From contig JAWXAU010000184.1 in NCBI GenBank assembly GCA_034439655.1, forward strand, positions 1 through 34,427: DNA of 34,427 bases. The letters run 5' to 3'. This DNA is from Bacteroidota bacterium (lineage in GTDB: Bacteria > Bacteroidota > Bacteroidia > UKL13-3). Each line of letters begins with the position of its first letter. Within the stretch, counting starts at the first letter, position 1. The notes below the pieces were generated by a model. It ran no database searches and was not told where the DNA came from. It saw only the letters and a list, made by a program, of their open reading frames with translations. Positions 33,026 to 34,427 of the stretch are shown here, one piece after another. Both the position numbers and the translations under genes were made by a program.

Positions 33026-34427
33026 GTGTCATTGTTCAATACTTTTTACAGTTGGTACCTGCGGAAACGCAGCGATCAGGTGGCTGCCATGATGGAAGAT
33101 CCGCATCCGGGGCAGCATGCCTTATTTCGTCATTTGGTGGACGAAGCCAAAAATACGGACTGGGGCCAGCTTCATGGTTATAGAAGTATTCAGAATATCG
33201 AGCAGTTTAAAAGCCGAGTTCCCATTAGCAATTACGAAAAAATTTCCCCTTGGATAGAACGCATGATGAAGGGCGAGCAAAATATATTATGGCCAGGAGA
33301 AATTAAATGGTTTGCCAAATCGAGCGGTACTACTAACGATAAGAGCAAATATATACCTGTAAGTTACGAGTGTGTTGAAGACTGTCACCTCAAAGCTACC
33401 CGCGATTTGCTATCTATATATTGTTCGCAAGTGCCCGATACCAAGGTATTCTCGGGTAAAGGATTGGTAATGGGCGGTAGCCACCAAGTAAATAATATGG
33501 GTGGCAATTCATTTTATGGCGACCTTAGTGCCGTGCTCATGATGAACCTGCCTTTTTGGGTACACTTTATTCGAACACCCGACTTGTCCGTAGCCCTGTT
33601 ATCTGACTGGGAAGATAAGATTGATAAAATGGCCCGTGCCACTATTAAAGATGATGTAACGAATGTATCGGGAGTGCCTACTTGGACCTTGGTTTTGGCA
33701 GAAAGAATATTTGAGCTCACGGGCAAAACCGACCTTACGGATGTGTGGCCGAATTTAGAATTATATGTACATGGTGGCGTTAGTTTCACGCCCTATAGAA
33801 ATAGGTTCAAAGAGCTCACTGCCAAAAAGCCCATCAACTTTATGGAAACTTATAATGCCAGCGAAGGATTTTTTGGATTACAAAATGATTTAACAAAAAA
33901 TGATTTATTGTTAATGACCGACTATGGCATATTCTACGAATTTATGCCCATGGAATATTATGGCACAGACCACCCCAAAACACATTTGCTGCATGAAGTA
34001 GAACTGAATAAAGAATATGCACTTATTATTACAACTAATTCTGGTTTGTGGCGGTATTTGGTGGGTGATACTGTTCGGTTTACTTCTAGTAAACCTTATA
34101 AGTTTACCATCACCGGTCGTACTCGGCATTTTATAAATGCATTTGGCGAAGAGCTGATGATAGACAATGCCGACCGTGCCATAGCTTTTGCATCGGAAAA
34201 TACAGAAGCAGCCGTGAGAGATTATACAGCCGCACCAATATATTTTGACGGCCACGAAAAGCCAACCCACCAATGGCTCATCGAATTTGAAAAAGAGCCC
34301 AAAGATTATCATATATTTTGCAAATTGCTCGATGATAAATTACAGGAATTGAACAGCGATTACGAAGCCAAAAGATTTAAGAATATGGCCATGCAAATGC
34401 CCAAAATACAACGAGCTCCCAATGGTA
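33026..34427 (+). CDS. GH3-family protein, 3' end outside the window
   Basis: An open frame from a GTG at 33026 to the window edge, 467 codons without a stop. It matches the GH3 auxin-responsive promoter family, acyl-adenylate-forming enzymes known in plants for joining amino acids to hormones. Visible marks are the nucleotide-binding loop AKSSGTTNDKSKYIPVS (from about 97), HGGVSF, ETYNASEGFFG (274-284, the central motif) and WRYLVGDTVRF. GH3 proteins are usually about 500-520 residues, so only some 40 are missing. The start follows from the family N-terminus (MSLFNTFYSWYLRKR) and an in-frame TAG 12 nt upstream of the GTG. The bacterial substrate is unknown. Confidence 0.92.
   Translation, partial: MSLFNTFYSWYLRKRSDQVAAMMEDPHPGQHALFRHLVDEAKNTDWGQLHGYRSIQNIEQFKSRVPISNYEKISPWIERMMKGEQNILWPGEIKWFAKSSGTTNDKSKYIPVSYECVEDCHLKATRDLLSIYCSQVPDTKVFSGKGLVMGGSHQVNNMGGNSFYGDLSAVLMMNLPFWVHFIRTPDLSVALLSDWEDKIDKMARATIKDDVTNVSGVPTWTLVLAERIFELTGKTDLTDVWPNLELYVHGGVSFTPYRNRFKELTAKKPINFMETYNASEGFFGLQNDLTKNDLLLMTDYGIFYEFMPMEYYGTDHPKTHLLHEVELNKEYALIITTNSGLWRYLVGDTVRFTSSKPYKFTITGRTRHFINAFGEELMIDNADRAIAFASENTEAAVRDYTAAPIYFDGHEKPTHQWLIEFEKEPKDYHIFCKLLDDKLQELNSDYEAKRFKNMAMQMPKIQRAPNG

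Overview
The window looks like a contig from an AT-rich member of the Bacteroidota. Supporting signs are a one-piece SecDF translocase, DUF4468 and WG-repeat secreted proteins, a bacterial GH3-family protein, a histidine kinase with secreted TPRs, and promoters of the TAnnTTTG (-7) type instead of sigma70-like boxes. I see no rRNA, tRNA, CRISPR array, transposase or prophage gene. The genus cannot be told from sequence reading alone.

Layout. 0-9.2 kb: a lipoprotein M1 aminopeptidase with a small membrane protein (minus), a secreted DUF4468 protein and DNA polymerase IV (plus), dihydroneopterin aldolase overlapping dinB tail to tail, a secreted WG-repeat protein, and the ferrous-iron genes feoA-feoB behind a perfect palindrome that may be their operator. 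9.3-12.2 kb: secDF with a good Bacteroidota promoter. 12.2-18.4 kb: an accessory-looking stretch with two short repeat families, a small orphan ORF, a MaoC-like hydratase, thioredoxin, an AlkD-like HEAT protein, a frameshifted outer-membrane-type protein and a GT4/GT2 glycosyltransferase pair. 18.5-23.8 kb: prmA and a 1463-residue secreted protein that I do not recognise. 23.9-30.1 kb: a secreted M48 metallopeptidase followed by a small beta-barrel, a membrane-anchored VWA-type protein and fabG. 30.1-34.4 kb: a TPR histidine kinase, a decayed gene beside an orphan antitoxin-like gene, and a GH3-family gene running off the end.

How the genes work together. Most is housekeeping: iron uptake (FeoAB), export (SecDF), lipid and folate synthesis (FabG, FolB), DNA damage tolerance (DinB, AlkD-like), and envelope biology (peptidases, beta-barrels, glycosyltransferases, VWA protein). 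SecDF would serve the many signal-peptide proteins here.

The points most worth a second look are: a MITE-like element with nested inverted repeats and possible TTA/TAA target duplications; a separate 24-nt palindromic repeat family; three exact -7 boxes set 4 nt before start codons, which predict leaderless mRNAs; the feoA/feoB junction, with an A7 run and no ATG for feoB; the feoA operator candidate; and the 1463-residue protein.
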